The position numbers and the translations under genes were made by a program. Shown here in pieces: positions 1 to 10,144 of a stretch of DNA of 64,000 bases. Every line of letters starts with the position of its first letter. Position 1 is the first letter of the stretch. The DNA is from Trematomus loennbergii (Eukaryota; Chordata; Actinopteri; Perciformes; Nototheniidae): assembly GCA_012861695.1 (NCBI GenBank), contig JAAOOA010000189.1, forward strand, positions 354,501-418,500. Reading direction: 5' to 3'. The notes beneath the pieces are model-generated. The model had not been told where the DNA came from and searched no databases. It saw nothing but the letters and a program-made list of their open reading frames with translations.

Positions 1-1020
1 CACTTCTAAAAGGGGTACATTCATAATCTTTTTTCTCAAAGCAAGGATACATCTGTGAGTTGGACGTCCAAAATAAAATAATTACTTATAGTGAAAACAC
101 CCTTGCATGATGGGATAGTAGACTAAAAGCTTTAGGAATCCAAACTATAACATATAATAAGTACCCTGTATCAAGATTGATGCAAAACAAGTGACATTTG
201 ACCTTTTAGAGAGATTTTGTAAAAAAAAAACACTTCTGGGGTCATTTGGGTGCATTTTCCATATCTCTGGAACCCATCGGTCGATTTGGATGATTGACAT
301 CTCTTTTTAACCGTTAGAGCCAATATAATCGAGGGGAAGTTCCTAAAACCCATCTAAACATCCCATTGGTGAATGAGTGATGCGTAGCCAGAATGCCCCG
401 GAACCGGAAGCTGCGATACACTCTGGTGGCTATCATTAGCAGCTAATATGAAATCTCCGTTTTTGACATAAAAATGGAATGATGGATTATCAGTAATCAT
501 TTCAAAGTGACAGACACATTGGATTAACCTATGGATTAACCCTCAGCAGCGTTTATCGTTTTAATGCCATTGAACACGACTTTTGATCAGAATAACAGCT
601 AAGGTGAGAGGATCTCCCGTGAATGGTCCGTGAAGCTACGTGTTGTGATGTCTGTGTTTGCTTCCCTGCCGCGAGTTCTGATCGCTCAGTGATGATACTG
701 ATATTTCTGGAATCTGTGGAATCTCAGTTTACTAATCGCTGGATTGGATGTGCAGTTACGATAAGTAATAAGGGTATTTATACCGTGAGTTATGTGCTAA
801 GTGCGTTAGCATTTTTCCGCTCAGGGCTAATTTAGACGCTTCTTCTGAGACTTGTGCTTTGTTTCGGTGAAAATGGTTCATATCTTCAGTTAGCTGAGTT
901 TCTAACCGTTAAGTGAGTATGACACATTCATAGGTTTTTAAATATTAAGAAGCCCTGAGACACAGTTTCGTGAAAAAACTACCCGCCAGACCGGATTAGG
1001 GTCCTCTCGGGCTTAACAGG
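1..1020 (+). mobile_element. TTAA-target non-autonomous DNA transposon, right part (family PB)
   Basis: The right end reads GGGCTTAACAGG followed by TTAA at 1021-1024, and the left end lies outside the window. The body matches the complete copy at 57702-58854 (same orientation) and the copy ending at 27136. No transposase is encoded; short ORFs here are not conserved between copies. TTAA targets and CCTG...CAGG termini fit a piggyBac-like or Kolobok-like MITE. Which superfamily is inference. Confidence 0.75.
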
Positions 1021-1166
1021 TTAAATGCTCTCGCTAATTGTACATATTTAAAAGCAGGTAAACGAATAAATCCCAGTTAGGCTTTGACTTCATTTTCTAA
1101 GATTCAACTCCTTTTTTTCGGGTCATTAAAGAGCAACTTGCAGGGTTTTTTTTTCTACATTTATTC
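1021..1166. repeat. Dispersed flank repeat of PB copies
   Basis: This 146-bp stretch, starting ATGCTCTCGCTAATTG after the TTAA, recurs at 27137-27282. It recurs in reverse complement upstream of 23199 and 26003. It is part of a larger repeat in which PB elements sit. No coding signal seen. Confidence 0.7.
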
Positions 1167-1170
1167 TTAA

Positions 1171-1657
1171 AGGGGACCTATCATGCAAAATGCACTTTTG
1201 TACGTCTTTTATACATGAATATGTGTCCCCGGTGTTCCAGGGAACTCACCAAGTGTCAGAAAACACAACCCTCTCTATTTTCCTCCATACCCAAATCTCT
1301 AAAAAAGGGGCTGCAACGGATCTGATAAAAACTGATCCAGATTTGAACACTGTCCTGACGTCAGGACGGTGGGCTACGGCTATTGGGCCAACTCCACCAA
1401 TCAGGAGGAGACAGCCACGGCATTGCCGTTCAAAAGCGCTGGAGACGCTGTAGTACATATGTCAGGCCTCTAGATGGTGCTGTTGCTCACAGAATCAACC
1501 CTTGCTAAAACAGGGGTAAAAAAGTGCAAATTGAGCGAAATGAGGCATGGCTAAAATGCATGATCTGTTTGGTATTTTGAAAAAAAAAAGTATAAATATG
1601 CCTTATATAGGTATGGTCCTACACTATATTATTAAAATATAGCATGATAGGTCCACT
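1171..1657. mobile_element. TTAA MITE (family GGGGACCTATCATGC), 487 bp
   Basis: The element is bounded by TTAA at 1167-1170 and 1658-1661. Its terminal inverted repeats are AGGGGACCTATCATGC and GCATGATAGGTCCACT. The duplicated locus at 27283-27286 carries a single TTAA with no insert, so this is a filled site next to a precise empty site. No ORF of interest. Related copies are at 4670-5207 and a terminus at 59073-59098. Confidence 0.9.
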
Positions 1658-1953
1658 TTAACCTTGCCTGAAAATTACAATTAAAAAAGTTAATGCAGGA
1701 TTTCATATGTTTTGCGAGACATAAGGGCAAGAATTCAGAGGGAAAGGAGCCGTTTTGAGCTCTGCTACTAAAAACTGCTTTTTTTTAACGTCATACGTCA
1801 AACGCGTCATATTACGTCACATGGGGGAGCAACTTTCTCGGACTCCTTCTCTGCCCAATCCGCGGTAGTAGTTTGTAGTTGGTTTGAGCGGTTGTGATTT
1901 AGTGAGCTGGTATTTTTTCGGTAATTTTACATTGCATTTCACCATTTGTAATC

Positions 1954-2112
1954 ATGGTGAGCTATTGTGTTTGTGCAGGTTGCACAAACTCCAGCCTGTC
2001 AGGGCATCGAGTCCACAGTTTCCCTAACAGGAAAAGGACCGGAGCTAGCTTTGTTCCTGGGTGCGTTCCTGGGTGCATCCACCTCCCTGCAGCACATACT
2101 CTCCACAGCTGA
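1954..2112 (+). pseudogene. THAP-domain N-terminal fragment, copy 1
   Basis: Translation from the ATG begins MVSYCVCAGCTNSS and continues with a HSFPNRK segment, the pattern of the first half of a THAP zinc finger (C-x2-4-C followed by an FP motif). The frame stops after 53 codons, with no second Cys/His pair or AVPTIF-like box, so this is a fragment. THAP domains occur in host regulators and in P-element and Kolobok transposases. The second copy at 27582 is identical up to a LINE insertion. A surrounding TTAA-rich context makes a transposase origin plausible but unproven. Confidence 0.6.
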
Positions 2113-2158
2113 AGCCTATCAAACGCTTATCAGGAAACCGTATTACATCTCTCTCCCC

Positions 2159-2390
2159 CAGGGGCGGATCTACGGGGGGACAAGGGGGGGCAGAAGCCCC
2201 CCCACTGTAGAGCCTTGCCCCCCCAGCTGCCCCCCTACCTTTTGTGTCCCTAAAACTGTACTTGTAGCAACAAACCTACACTATGTCCACAAGATTCTCA
2301 AGCAACGAAACAAGCAGTAGGCCAACATAATTAAAAGTGAATCATTTTAAATATCATTTTAGGCCCGTTAAAAACGTAGCTACGGCCCTG
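2159..2390. mobile_element. Short hAT-like non-autonomous element
   Basis: The left end CAGGGGCGGATCTAC and the right end GTAGCTACGGCCCTG are imperfect inverted repeats of the CAGGG class common in hAT elements. G-rich and C-rich runs follow the left end. No matching 8-bp target duplication is visible here. The paralogue at 29241-29465 has its left terminus split by a larger hAT element. Confidence 0.5.
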
Positions 2391-2842
2391 CATTAAACTG
2401 CGGAGCGGCGTTCACAGACCGCGGCTCACACCGCTGCAGAGAGACCGAGCTGTCCCCGCATCTGAAGGTGGATCAGATTCCCCTTGGAGCGTTTCCCCTT
2501 CGACTAGTTTTGTTTTTACTAAAGACCAGAGCTTGAAACAAAATATTAATGAAACGCTGCTGTTTGAATCGATAGCGTTAAACAGACGGTCGCTGTTTGG
2601 GACGTTACGTTACAAAATACTACACAGACAGCGCTACCTGGGAGATCGATCACTTTTATTTGCTAAACTATGCGGTACTATTAAATCCACGTAAATTACA
2701 CATCACAGCCATGAGGCCAGATCAATTAAACCAGGATGCATCCTTTACCGTCAACCTGGGTCTAAACACAGCTGCCTGTGTGCGTTTGATAAATACTTTC
2801 TGATTTCATATTTATTATATATGCTACTTATTAGCTACATGG
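2391..2842. other. Unassigned segment duplicated at 29466-29915
   Basis: No gene or known repeat was recognised. A 68-codon open frame at 2597-2803 is identical in the other copy, but it lacks an ATG start and resembles no family I know. Identity is explained by the recent segmental duplication. Confidence 0.5.
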
Positions 2843-2850
2843 CCCTAACG

Positions 2851-3507
2851 CAGGGCGTTGGCCAACTTGAGGCCCCACGCAAAGTTATATGATGAGTAGG
2901 GTTGGGAACCGAAACTCGGTTCCAGATGAGAACCGATAAGAAAATGCGGGGTACCGGGTACCCATACAAAATACACAATTTGGGTTCTGCTTAACGGTTC
3001 CTAAACGCGGTCCGTCTGCGCCGCGGTGACCCGGTGGAATACAGGGTAAGGGCGTACTGGCCATCTGTGTGTTCTGGAGAATCACAGAACGGCCGGTCGT
3101 CAGCGGGCCGTTGACGGCCGGCACCGCCCTTAATTTTTTTAAACGGCATCATGTAAGTTGCGCTGACAGGCGACAGAGGTCCACAGACGGTCCCGTAGAC
3201 AGTTCACGAGCTCAGTCACTTCATAACACCAAAGATGGATGGCGGTAAACGCTCTAAAGTGAGGCTAAACACTAATACAGAAAAAGACTAGGCAGTGTAA
3301 TGCCTGTTAATAGCTTGCCACAGGCATAGCTCAGTTCAAATAAAGCACAGCTATTGTGCAATACATTTGTATTGCATGTATATCTTTTATTTGTAAAAAT
3401 GTCAGTTAAAGCTTAAAAGAATAAAGATATTTTTGTTATCTAAACGTTTGACCTCTTTCTTTTACAATTTTGGAATCGAAACGGGGAATCGATAAGAACC
3501 GGATTAA
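2851..3507. mobile_element. Nested hAT elements, truncated copy
   Basis: The outer element starts CAGGGCGTTGGCC after CCCTAACG (2843-2850). An inner element starts TAGGGTTGGGAACCG at 2897 after ATGATGAG (2889-2896). Both left ends match the complete nested pair at 29924-30846. The right ends are missing: homology stops near 3507, where a TTAA MITE fragment begins. Confidence 0.75.
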
Positions 3508-3711
3508 CCGGCCCGGCTAAAATAACTGGATGGCCGACCTGCCTGTCAGCCTTCCATCTGTGCACAATCTTATCTCGTGCCCTCATTGGTCATGTGCGCG
3601 TTCGTGTGTGTTGGAGGAGGGGCTCTGTAAGGAAGTGGCAGATTTTCTCCGTTGTGTATTTTTAAATTCTAGCGCACTCGAGCTGGTTTCTCAAACTTAC
3701 CTACCCTACCT
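3508..3711. mobile_element. TTAA MITE (GGTAGGGTAGGTAAG family), 3' part
   Basis: The right end CTTACCTACCCTACCT is followed by TTAA at 3712-3715. The body matches the full copies at 19859-20237 and 34600-34940. The left half was lost at the junction with the hAT element. Confidence 0.75.
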
Positions 3712-3715
3712 TTAA

Positions 3716-3995
3716 GTCGCTGTTCATTGTTTTCTATTAAAGCAGATTTAATGATATCCTATGGACGCTGATGTGTGGATGTTGTGTCGTCTTTTGATAA
3801 CTTTGTTGAGCTTGTTTTTAGCTGCATGTCTTTTTCCATATTACTGAACATAGTGTGTGCTGGTTCAGCTGGTGAGGCTGGTTATGAAACAGAGGGAGGA
3901 GGTGCAGACAGGTGAGGGAAGGTGAAAGTATGAAGCCAGACTGCCAGACGCCATTTTACAGCTCGACAGGAGGAGGAGAACAACAGGGTGAGTGT
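3716..3995 (+). other. NLR-C-type gene leader region, copy 1
   Basis: This segment recurs at 8947-9225 and 34945-35230. In the latter two copies it precedes small exons typical of fish NLRC3-like genes. It ends with an AACAACAGGGTGAGTG sequence that looks like a splice donor after a non-coding first exon. In this copy the downstream exons are absent beyond the (GT)n tract. Assignment as a 5' leader is inference from the other two copies. Confidence 0.45.
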
Positions 3996-4218
3996 TAACA
4001 CCAGGATCTGCTTTCTAACACATTCATTATTTACTCTGTTTTACTGGATGTCAGAAAATAACTTCTTGGTTAAAAATCTGCGTCCTAGAGTCCTTGAGAC
4101 TTCTGCAAGTGTTGTACACTTTTATTATTTCATGTTTTCTGATTCGTCAGAGTTACATAACATGTGACAGCTCAGCGCAGACAAAATGGAGGGCGGCCTG
4201 AAGTCTGACTGATTTCAT

Positions 4219-4348
<130 letters not shown>

Positions 4349-4361
4349 TGTAATTATGCCG

Positions 4362-4669
4362 TTACAAGCTTCAAAGCTGTATTTATCATCTGAATTTGCC
4401 GAAACAAGTTTAATATTCTGAAAGCCAATTCTTTGTTTATTTGAAAACAGATGAAAACAAACTGTCCCGGACCCTGCCGTGTTATCTATGATTACTATAC
4501 GCCTTTACTTCATAATTTCAGCGGAGGGAGGGGGAGCGGCGCTGAGGAAGAGCAGGGTGCGAGTTGAGAGGTGCCTCTTCTTCCCTTTACAAGCTTCAAA
4601 AATTTATTTATCAGGAGATTTTGGCAATAACAGTTTCATATTCTGAAAGCCAAGACTTTGTTTATTTAA
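4362..4669 (+). repeat. Imperfect direct repeat, two 84-bp units
   Basis: Units at about 4362-4444 and 4586-4669 share TTACAAGCTTCAAA, TATTCTGAAAGCCAA and TTTGTTTATTT in the same order, separated by 140 bp of G-rich sequence. No coding signal seen. Confidence 0.7.
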
Positions 4670-5207
4670 AGGGCCCATGTCATGGCCATTTCCACTGATC
4701 ATAATTACATTGTTGAGGTATACTAAAATAGATTTATACTGTGCAATTTTCCAAACTCACATTGGTTTCGCATACAGCATCTCTGTCAAGTATGTGTATT
4801 CAGCAGTATTCACTCTCTCCACTAAACGACTCGTTGGAGCTCTTGCCCCCCCCTCCCTGTGAGCCTAGTCTGCTCCGATTGGTCAGCTCGGCCACTCTGT
4901 TCTGATTAGTCAACCACCATTAAAACAAATGAATAACGACTCTATATAATAAAACACGGAGGACGGAGATCTCTTTTTCTCCCCTCTTCTGACAGCCCAG
5001 CAGCTGATCAGAGCACGTCTCCCTCTCCTGCAGGGGGGCGTGGTCAGCAGAATCAGACCCGTAGACAGCAAACAGCACATAGAGCGAAATGAGGCATGGC
5101 TAAAATGCATGATCTGTTTGGTATTTTGAAAACAGAAACGTATAAATATACCTTATGTAGGTATGGCCCTACAATATATCATTTAAATATAGCATGATAG
5201 GTCCACT
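4670..5207. mobile_element. TTAA MITE (GGGGACCTATCATGC family), 538 bp
   Basis: TTAA at 4666-4669 and 5208-5211 flank it. The right end GCATGATAGGTCCACT is identical to the 1171-1657 copy and about 120 bp of the right arm match it. The left end is diverged (AGGGCCCATGTCATGGCC). The interior differs from the other copy, as is common among deletion derivatives. Confidence 0.8.
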
Positions 5208-5215
5208 TTAAAATA

Positions 5216-5530
5216 TAATGTACCTCTCACATCCTCATGATGCTGATGGCAAACACTCTACCGATGCAATAGGGAACATTCTGAATGCCTCATCAAATGG
5301 CCTTCATATAGATCTCATTTGCATCAGAATCAGAATCAGAAGTGCTTTATTTGTCCCGCATCGTGGAAATGTTCATGAACAGCAGATCGTGCAGGTAAGG
5401 TCAAGAAAAAAATAAAAGAATGGCAAAGTATGCAGACGTTATTAATAACACAATAGGTCAAAAACAATATAACAGACATGTACGCCATGTTAATAAAAGT
5501 AGCAGTAGGAGGGTATATTGCACAAAGTAT
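5216..5530 (-). mobile_element. LINE 3'-end fragment with (CAGAAT)n tail
   Basis: CAGAATCAGAATCAGAAGTG followed by a CTTTATTTGTCCC segment is a typical fish LINE 3' terminus read from the minus strand. The block 5216-5800 is repeated at 15136-15628 with few changes, so it was duplicated after insertion. Confidence 0.5.
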
Positions 5531-5539
5531 TGTATATTG

Positions 5540-5790
5540 GAGGATAAAAACCTCTTTATTGGTCACAAATACATTTAAAAAGCACACACAGTGAAATGTG
5601 GTCTCTGCTTTTAACCCATCCTAGCTATTGAGTGGGCCCTCTCCCAGCAGTAGCAGTCCACACTCCATTTTTAGATCTGTTCGGGGACTTGAACCGACAA
5701 CCCTACGGCAGTTATTGCACATCAGAAGTCTGGTAGCTCTGTGTACAAATGTGCAAAATAATCTGAGGGTTGTCTGAAGATAAAAAAAGT
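5540..5790 (-). mobile_element. tRNA-derived SINE-like element
   Basis: On the minus strand a polymerase III B-box-like GGTTCAAGTCCCC lies at 5683-5695. It is followed by the body (AATGGAGTGTGGACTG) and a tail with CACTGTGTGTGC and CAATAAAGAGG. This layout fits a fish tRNA-derived SINE. I could not define a clear A box, so the head may be truncated. A second copy is at 15370-15620. Confidence 0.55.
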
Positions 5791-5939
5791 GAACATCTTG
5801 TTTAATATCCAAGATGTACAGACATATTTAGCTGTATAAGTGTTGACCTGTATGAAGACAGAACATTTGTAGATACAGCTTTGGGTCTCCAGAACATTTG
5901 CTCAGAAAAACTAAAGTGAAAAGTAACAGATAAAATAAT

Positions 5940-6165
5940 AAAAATCTTGATCTCTAACGAGGGGTTACGTATGGTAACCCTTGTTATAGAAGCACAGGTG
6001 GAGCCCTCTACTGGACTCTATGGGTACTACCTTATCATGCAAGCATTCACCAACTGAGACTTCTATAGATGTAGCCGGCTCCGGGGCGGGCCTACCTGAA
6101 TGCACGCGCATCTCACCGTATAAAAGGAGGCCTCGCCTCCTGACCGTCATCCTAAACTATGAATG
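5940..6165 (+). mobile_element. Solo DIRS-1-type terminal repeat
   Basis: This matches the termini of DIRS copies at 39750-39935 (inverted) and 53447-53640: GGACTCTATGGGTA, GTAGCCGGCTCCGGGGCGGG and a CGTATAAAAGGAGG promoter-like core. It starts with the hairpin GGGTTAC-GTATG-GTAACCC at 5962-5980. No DIRS coding region follows, so it is a solo or truncated terminus. Confidence 0.7.
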
Positions 6166-6258
6166 TTTTATATCCATGTAACGGGAATAAACTCAGCTAA
6201 CTGATCTTTTTAAAAAAAAAATCCAAAAAAAAACCATAATGCTAACACTCAGCCTCTC

Positions 6259-7565
6259 AATCTCAATCTCAATCTTTATTTATTTATATAGCACATTTAA
6301 AACAACCTTCAGTTGACCAAAGTGCTGTACAGGCAATAAATATTAAATAACACAATGGGAGTACAATAATAAAATAAAAAACTTAATAAAACAATAATTA
6401 AAAACATGATAAAAAGCACAATAACTCGAAAGATATTTAAAAAAAAAAACACATACAAAATGTAAAAATGTAATGTTCAACTAGTATTAAAAGCCAGTGC
6501 AAAGAGGTGGGTTTTTAGCTGAGATTTAAAAAGTTCAATTGACTCAGCAGTCCGGATATGTACTGGGAGGCTGTTCCACAGTCTGGGAGCTGCAACACTG
6601 AAAGCCCTGTCACCTCGGGTCTTTTTCCTGCACCGAGGAACCACCAACATATCTGCTGAGCTGATCGCAATGCTCTAGCTGGAGCATGGCGGTGCAACAA
6701 CTCAGACAGGTAATGTGGTGCCAGTCCATGCAATGATTTAAAAACAACAAGTAAGTACTTGAACTGGATCCTGTAACTGACAGGAAGCCAATGAAGGTCT
6801 GCCAAAACGGGTGTGATGTGGTCATAACGTCTCTTCCCAGTAAGAAGGCGTGCACCGCATTTTGGACCAGCTGCAGGCGACGGATCAAACACTTATCAAC
6901 ACCAATATACAGGGAGTTACAGTAGTCTAAGCGAGACGTTATAAATAGGTGGATTAGCTGTTCAAATTCCTTACTGGGAAGATAGGCCTTTACCTTCCCC
7001 AGAAGCCGCAGCTGGAAGAAGCTTGTCTTGACAGTTGTCAAAGATTACTCCAAGATTTCTGACAGAGGGACGGCTGTAGGAGGCTAAGGGCCGAGTACAC
7101 TATTAAAGCCATCCAGGAGTTCAGACTCTCCAAATGTTATAATCTCTGTCTTGTTTTCGTTGAGAGTCAAGAAGTTGATTTCCATCCATGATTTGATGTC
7201 TTTCAGACAGCTAAGCAAGGCAATCCTAGATTCCTTATTTGCTTTTATAGGCAGGTATACCTGCAGATCATCTGCAAAGCAATGGTAAGATATGTTATGC
7301 TTTTTAAAAATTGACCCCAGAGGTAGTAAATACAGACTGAACAAAATGGGGCCTAGGATAGAACCTTGAGGGACCCCATATGCTAGTGGGGCTGCAGCTG
7401 AAGAATACTGGCCAAGATGCACAGAAAAGGTCCTTTCTGACAGATAGGATTGAAACCATTTTAGGACATTACCTTTAATTCCAACACACAGTTCAAGGCG
7501 TGATAAAAGGATTTGGTGGTCAATGGTGTCAAAAACAGCAGACAAATCTAAAAGCACAAGCACAG
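6259..7565 (-). mobile_element. L2-type LINE, 5'-truncated
   Basis: The 3' end (left) has a (TCTCAA)n repeat followed by TTTATTTATATAGCAC. Reading leftwards from 7563, the reverse transcriptase gives LLDLSAVFDTIDHQILLSRL, YGVPQGSILGPILFSLY and a FADD catalytic motif. After a frameshift come the C-terminal RYDHITPVLADLHWLPV and LHGLAPHYLSELL segments. The endonuclease is missing. Several frameshifts make it inactive. It abuts a TTAA element at its truncated 5' end. Confidence 0.85.
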
Positions 7566-8380
7566 CACGGCCTCTGAATTAGCCACGAGTGAAAAAAATG
7601 TAACCTAAAACGGCACTTAAACTCACAATAACTCCCTTATTACTTATCCTAGATGCACAACCAACCACTCGTTTTTGTTCTCCTGGAGACACTGAATCTA
7701 GGGGTGCCCACCTCAACACTCAGTGATAAACATTTGCGACGCTATAAACGAAAGCGTACATCATAACATGTGGAGCTAGGTAGCTAGAAACGCTAACATG
7801 GCTTACCTTGGTCAAAACTGGTCTTCAATGGCATTAAAACGATAAAAAAACGATGCTGCAGTTAATCCATAGGTTCATCCAATGTATCTGTGCCGTCTTT
7901 GAAATTATTTCTGATAATCCATAAGCAATAAAACTGCTTTTTCGTTTCCAAATGCCAGAGCGAGAGATCGCTTCACTCTGGTGCACATTTACATGCGCGC
8001 AGCCCCCACCTTTTCTCTTCATTACGTGTGTGTGTGGGGGCCTCCCCCTTCGATTCTATTGGCTCTAACGGTCAGAAAGAGGTGTCAATCATCCAAATCG
8101 ACCAAGGGGGGCCAGAGATATGAAAAAAAAAAAATGTTCACCCAAATCACCTCAGAGGTGGGGTGGTTTTGGCTAAACCTCTCTAAAAATGTCAAATGTC
8201 ACTTGTTTTGCATCAATCTTGATACAGGGTACTTATTATATGTTGTACTTTGGATTCCTAAAGCTTTTAGTCTACTAACCCATCATCCAAGGGTAGTTTT
8301 CACTATCTGTGAAAAATAATTTTTCATTTCATGTCATTTTCAAGCCTGAAACATGAAAAACAGGCTTGGTGCTTAACAGG
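7566..8380 (-). mobile_element. TTAA element family PB, partial copy
   Basis: This is reverse-oriented relative to 57702-58854. It ends GCTTAACAGG with TTAA at 8381-8384. The other end is lost against the L2 LINE at 7565. There is no transposase. Confidence 0.75.
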
Positions 8381-8384
8381 TTAA

Positions 8385-8946
8385 AAGACTTTTATCAGAC
8401 TTTTAGCAGACTTTTAGCACTCTTTTCCCGCGCTGAAATGACTTTAAATCATCAGTGTCACTATTGTGGGGATGTAGGAATGTACCTGTGCCTGGTGTGG
8501 AGCCTCCCCGCACTTTAAATCAATTGATTTGCTTTTATTGATCGTATTTTCTACTGTGAATGCACTGTGCTCATGTTGGGTGATGCGCTCCCTGGAGCCC
8601 TCCTGTGGGAAACATGGAACTTCACTTAAATCACTTGGTGCTTTTTAAGCCATTTAAAATAGTTTTCTCACTATTAAAATACTTTCTGCCCTAGAAATAA
8701 TTTTTAATCAGTATTACCATTATTTAGGGGCTGCATGAACACGTATTTGAGCATCCCTTCACACTTTCCTTCTATTTAAAACACTTTTCAGTGAGGTGCT
8801 GCAGCCTGCTTCTCTCCTGTTTCTCTGCCCCTATTGAAAACACTTTTCCTCCTTCCACCTTGCTAGAGGTGAAATCTCTATTTCAGCCCTGATTTTGGCA
8901 CATCTTGTAAATTAGTTAAATGTACTGTAGCTTTGTGTTTATTTAA
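8385..8946 (+). other. Duplicated non-coding block, including an empty MITE site
   Basis: This matches 33981-34599. It opens with short CAGACTTTTAG tandem units. At 8943-8946 a single TTAA corresponds to the filled site 34596-34944, where a 341-bp MITE is present. No ORF or RNA gene was recognised. Confidence 0.75.
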
Positions 8947-9225
8947 GTCGCTGTTCATTGTTTTTTTATATAAAGCAGATTTAATTATATCCTAGACGCT
9001 GATGTGTGGATGTTGTGTCGCCTTTTGATAACTTTGAGCTTGTTTTTAGCTGCATGTCTTTTTCTATATTACTGAACATAGTGTGTGCTGGTTCAGCTGG
9101 TGAGGCTGGTTATGAACAGAGGGAGGAGGTGCAGACAGGTGAGGGAAGGTGAAAGTATGAAGTCAGACTGCCAGACGCCATTTTACATCTCGACACGAGG
9201 AGGAGAACAACAGGGTGAGTGTTAA
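8947..9225 (+). other. NLR-C-type gene leader region, copy 2
   Basis: Same sequence as 3716-3995 and 34945-35230, with a donor-like GGGTGAGTG near its end. It precedes two small NLR-C exons at 9615 and 10028, which is why it is read as the first-exon region. Confidence 0.5.
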
Positions 9226-9446
9226 CACCAGGATCTGCTTTCTAACACATTCATTATTTACTCTGTTTTACTGGATGTCAGAAAATAACTTCTTGGTTAA
9301 AAATCTGCGTCCTAGAGTCCATTGAGACTTCTGCAAGTGTTGTACACTTTTATTATTTCATGTTTTCTGATTCGTCAGAGTTACATAACATGTGACAGCT
9401 CAGCGCAGACAAAATGGAGGGCGGCCTGAAGTCTGACTGATTTCAT

Positions 9447-9657
<211 letters not shown>

Positions 9658-10027
9658 GTAAGAGTTTCTCCTGTAAACTGACCTGAAGAGGATTCAGTTT
9701 GTTGGTATCTGATATCTAAACTGTTTAATGAAACCCAGTAGAGTACATTAACAAAGTGTAATTGATCTCTTGCTTCTTGTCATCATCAGAGATAGTAAAT
9801 AATCTACTAGTGAAATCATCCTCACACTCTACATGTTGGACTTTGTGTTAAATTAAGCAAATAAAACTCAAATATGTAAAACGTTTCACACTCAAATGAA
9901 TTTTAACAACAGAAACCCACAATCACGACTCAACAACTCTAAACATCTTTAATAAGGTGAACAGTCATAGATCAAAAGCTGCTCTTTAAATGAACTAATG
10001 ATGTTTAAACATGTGTTGTTTCCACAG

Positions 10028-10132
10028 ACAGAGAGCAGAGTCTACGGTCTCCATGTGGTCTCTGAAGAGTGACCGGTCTAAAGAGTGGCTTCCTCTAAAC
10101 TTCAGTGATGAACCTGGACCCTCAGACACAAA
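10028..10132 (+). pseudogene. NLR-C (NLRC3-like) small N-terminal exon
   Basis: The acceptor TTTCCACAG precedes 10028 and the donor GTAAGAG starts at 10133. Between them the frame reads RAESTVSMWSLKSDRSK and then FSDEPGPSDTK. This is the signature small exon found, often several times, upstream of the FISNA-NACHT exon in fish NLRC3-like cytoplasmic receptors. The exon itself looks intact. The next 2.6 kb is an L2 LINE with no FISNA or NACHT exon, so the gene is broken or its remainder is elsewhere. A degraded paralogue is at 35660-35763. Confidence 0.8.
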
Positions 10133-10144
10133 GTAAGAGTCTCT

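Noticed and set aside
2597..2803. 68-codon frame perfectly conserved at 29670-29876
   Set aside because: No ATG, no known family; identity is explained by recent segmental duplication of the whole block.
5683..5695. Possible tRNA gene from the B-box-like sequence
   Set aside because: No cloverleaf or clear A box; the body and tail fit a SINE.
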